Assembly: GCA_017509065.1 (NCBI GenBank)
Contig: JAFWQM010000131.1
Location: 1 to 24,529, forward strand
Origin: Clostridia bacterium
Lineage (GTDB): Bacteria; Bacillota_A; Clostridia; Christensenellales; Aristaeellaceae
DNA length: 24,529 bases
Reading direction: 5' to 3'
Positions 23,487-24,529 of the stretch are shown piece by piece (position 1 is the first letter of the stretch; each line of letters opens with the position of its first letter). The translations under genes were made by a program, and so were the position numbers. The notes under the pieces were generated by a model, which made no database searches, was not told where the DNA came from, and saw only the letters and a program-made list of their open reading frames with translations.

Positions 23487-23702
23487 TTATTTTGAGATCT
23501 GCATGGGCTGTTTATCTGCCATGAAATCATCTGTGAATACTTCAAGCCCATGTATGAACGTTTCTTTCAATTTGCTCACTGGGGTAAGTATAATGGTGCT
23601 GCCGATCCGATTGATAAAAATATCCTCATCGGGCAGTTGATACTCATTTGGAATCCGAATCGCCTGGCTGTTGCCCATCATAAAAGTATGGGTCATGGGC
23701 AT
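23487..23702 (-). CDS. VapB/AbrB-type antitoxin, apparently orphan
   Basis: The 71-residue protein has the swapped-hairpin AbrB-type DNA-binding motif typical of VapB antitoxins: THTFMMGNSQAIRIPNEYQLP followed by the strand IILTPVS. The acidic and hydrophobic tail (ETFIHGLEVFTDDFM) is where VapB normally grips the VapC nuclease. ATG 23702 has GGAGG at 8 nt; an earlier in-frame ATG at 23732 lacks one. VapB usually precedes vapC with overlap, but here 88 bp of non-coding DNA and then rseP follow. Either the toxin was lost or this is a solitary transcription factor. Confidence 0.8.
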   Translation of the reverse strand: MPMTHTFMMGNSQAIRIPNEYQLPDEDIFINRIGSTIILTPVSKLKETFIHGLEVFTDDFMADKQPMQISK

Positions 23703-23724
23703 GTTCAATTCCTCCAAATCCATC

Positions 23725-23753
23725 ACTATCAAATGAATTTATATAGTCGTCAA
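23725..23753 (-). promoter_or_regulatory. Possible promoter of the VapB-like gene
   Basis: On the minus strand, TTGACG (23748-23753), a 17-bp spacer and GATAGT (23725-23730, 4 of 6 matches) would start near 23718, leaving only a 15-nt leader with GGAGG. The -10 is weak, so this is tentative. Confidence 0.4.
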
Positions 23754-23800
23754 TTTGCAGAAAAATGGATATAGATTAACAATGACATTCTATCATGCAC

Positions 23801-24217
23801 CTATAGTTTCCATGTAATTTCAACGGGAACAGTATCATTGATCTTGATAGCCTTTCCTATCCCTTGATATGTAAAATTAACATCACTACTATTAGTTCGT
23901 GTAAAAATATGTACAATACTATCTGGCGCAATCATGTTTTGGATTGAAGGCTGATTGATGTGGGAATTTGTCTTTCCGTGCCAAAATAATGTTTTATCAT
24001 CAACCCAGCAATCATTATAATTGTGTCCAGTCCGACCACTTGTCATGATATTGACAAAGAGATAATTTTCACCCCCATAGTTTGTGTATCCAGTAAACCT
24101 GTTTCCACCGGTTGTCTTTTCAGGAGGAACCTCAAGAATTGAGAATATATCATTACGCGAATAATAATTCCCAACAGTAAACCTTCTTACACCAGATTTT
24201 TCAGAACTTGAATCCAT
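23801..24217 (-). CDS. Small protein resembling a free-standing DUF3427 domain
   Basis: The 138-residue protein has no signal peptide or membrane segment. The pattern YSRNDIFSILEVP, then a Gly/Asn-rich stretch (GGNRFTGYTNYGG), FVNIMTSGRTGHNYND, TLFWHGK, IVHIFTR and finally PVEITWKL resembles the DUF3427 domain found at the C-terminus of some DEAD/DEAH helicases and restriction-type nucleases. I recall this similarity by pattern, not by search. If correct, the domain here stands alone, without helicase or nuclease. ATG 24217 has AGGAGG at 6 nt. The AT-rich sequence, the antitoxin-like neighbour and the palindromic repeats upstream mark an accessory region. Function is unknown; a DNA-recognition or defence-related remnant is possible. 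Confidence 0.5.
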   Translation of the reverse strand: MDSSSEKSGVRRFTVGNYYSRNDIFSILEVPPEKTTGGNRFTGYTNYGGENYLFVNIMTSGRTGHNYNDCWVDDKTLFWHGKTNSHINQPSIQNMIAPDSIVHIFTRTNSSDVNFTYQGIGKAIKINDTVPVEITWKL

Positions 24218-24273
24218 ATGAATCCTCCTAACCCAGATAAACCGAAACTTGCAAATTAGAAACTTGATAAAAG

Positions 24274-24347
24274 CCTTCCTCTCGCAGGGGAAGGTGGCCT
24301 GCGCGGAGCCAAGACGGAGAGAACTGCCAAGCCAATTCGCGCAGGCC
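24274..24347. repeat. Interspersed palindromic repeat
   Basis: CCTTCCTCT-cgc-AGGGGAAGG (24274-24294, one mismatch) is followed by GGCCTGCGCG (24296-24305) and its exact complement CGCGCAGGCC (24338-24347), then GATGAGG. No reading frame with a ribosome site is visible from 24218 to the right edge. Short GC-rich palindromes of this style are common between genes of gut clostridia. Confidence 0.6.
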
Positions 24348-24488
24348 GGATGAGGTAAACCCCTTGCTCAGAGCTTCTAAAGCAGCTTCGTTATTGCTCG
24401 CCCAATTGAATCGTGAATTCAGATGCGGGATGAGAAATCGTTCCAGACAAGGAACGAAACCGCAGGAATACTGGGGCCGAAGCGCTCG

Positions 24489-24513
24489 AAAAACAATCCG
24501 GTGGATTGTTTTT
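24489..24513 (+). terminator. Terminator-like hairpin near the right edge
   Basis: AAAAACAATCC-GGT-GGATTGTTTTT (perfect 11-bp arms) is palindromic, so it has an A-run and a T-run on both strands and could stop transcription from either side. GGCC copies flank it. It may belong to a larger repeat continuing past the window. Confidence 0.5.
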
Positions 24514-24529
24514 AGCGGAGGCCGGGCGG

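Overview
The window looks like chromosomal DNA from an anaerobic gut- or rumen-type clostridium (Bacillota). The reasons are the PolC-type replicative polymerase, the rseP/ispG pair of the Firmicutes type, strong GGAGG ribosome binding sites, sigma-A promoters close to TTGACA/TATAAT, and oligosaccharide uptake through an Opp/Dpp-family ABC transporter. An uncultured Christensenellales- or Oscillospirales-like host is my guess only; nothing in the window fixes it. Every complete protein gene is on the minus strand. The one plus-strand coding piece is the tail of a recombinase at the left edge.

Region 1 (1-616): C-terminal end of a large serine recombinase with a DUF4368-like tail, a hairpin at its stop codon, then tRNA-Ser(GGA) on the minus strand with its own consensus promoter. 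The left edge is probably the end of an integrated element next to a tRNA gene.

Region 2 (617-14892): a carbohydrate-use locus read right to left. A strong promoter with a perfect 15-bp palindrome at the expected start site drives a family 5 solute-binding protein. An intrinsic terminator follows, then two permeases and two ATPases of the Opp/Dpp type. Downstream lie a GH3 glycosidase of ordinary domain order, a GH3 glycosidase of reversed domain order, and a GH2 beta-mannosidase. None of the glycosidases has a signal peptide. The model is import of beta-linked gluco- or manno-oligosaccharides followed by cytoplasmic exo-hydrolysis. The gaps are filled with palindromes, including a 160-bp hairpin-forming element and a hairpin with 21-bp perfect arms.

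Region 3 (15026-23398): the housekeeping order rseP - ispG - polC, but with about 1.8 kb of extra material between ispG and polC. This holds a small P-loop NTPase, a compact locus with a 23-residue ORF facing a roughly 100-nt convergent RNA (type I toxin-antitoxin-like), and a secreted WG-repeat protein that overlaps the polC start by ATGA.

Region 4 (23399-24529): small accessory genes upstream of rseP, namely an AbrB/VapB-type antitoxin without a toxin and a 138-residue protein resembling a free-standing DUF3427 domain, followed by an interspersed-repeat region running off the window. The most interesting candidates are the small convergent RNA/peptide locus, the long palindromic element, and the disturbed rseP-ispG-polC neighbourhood.
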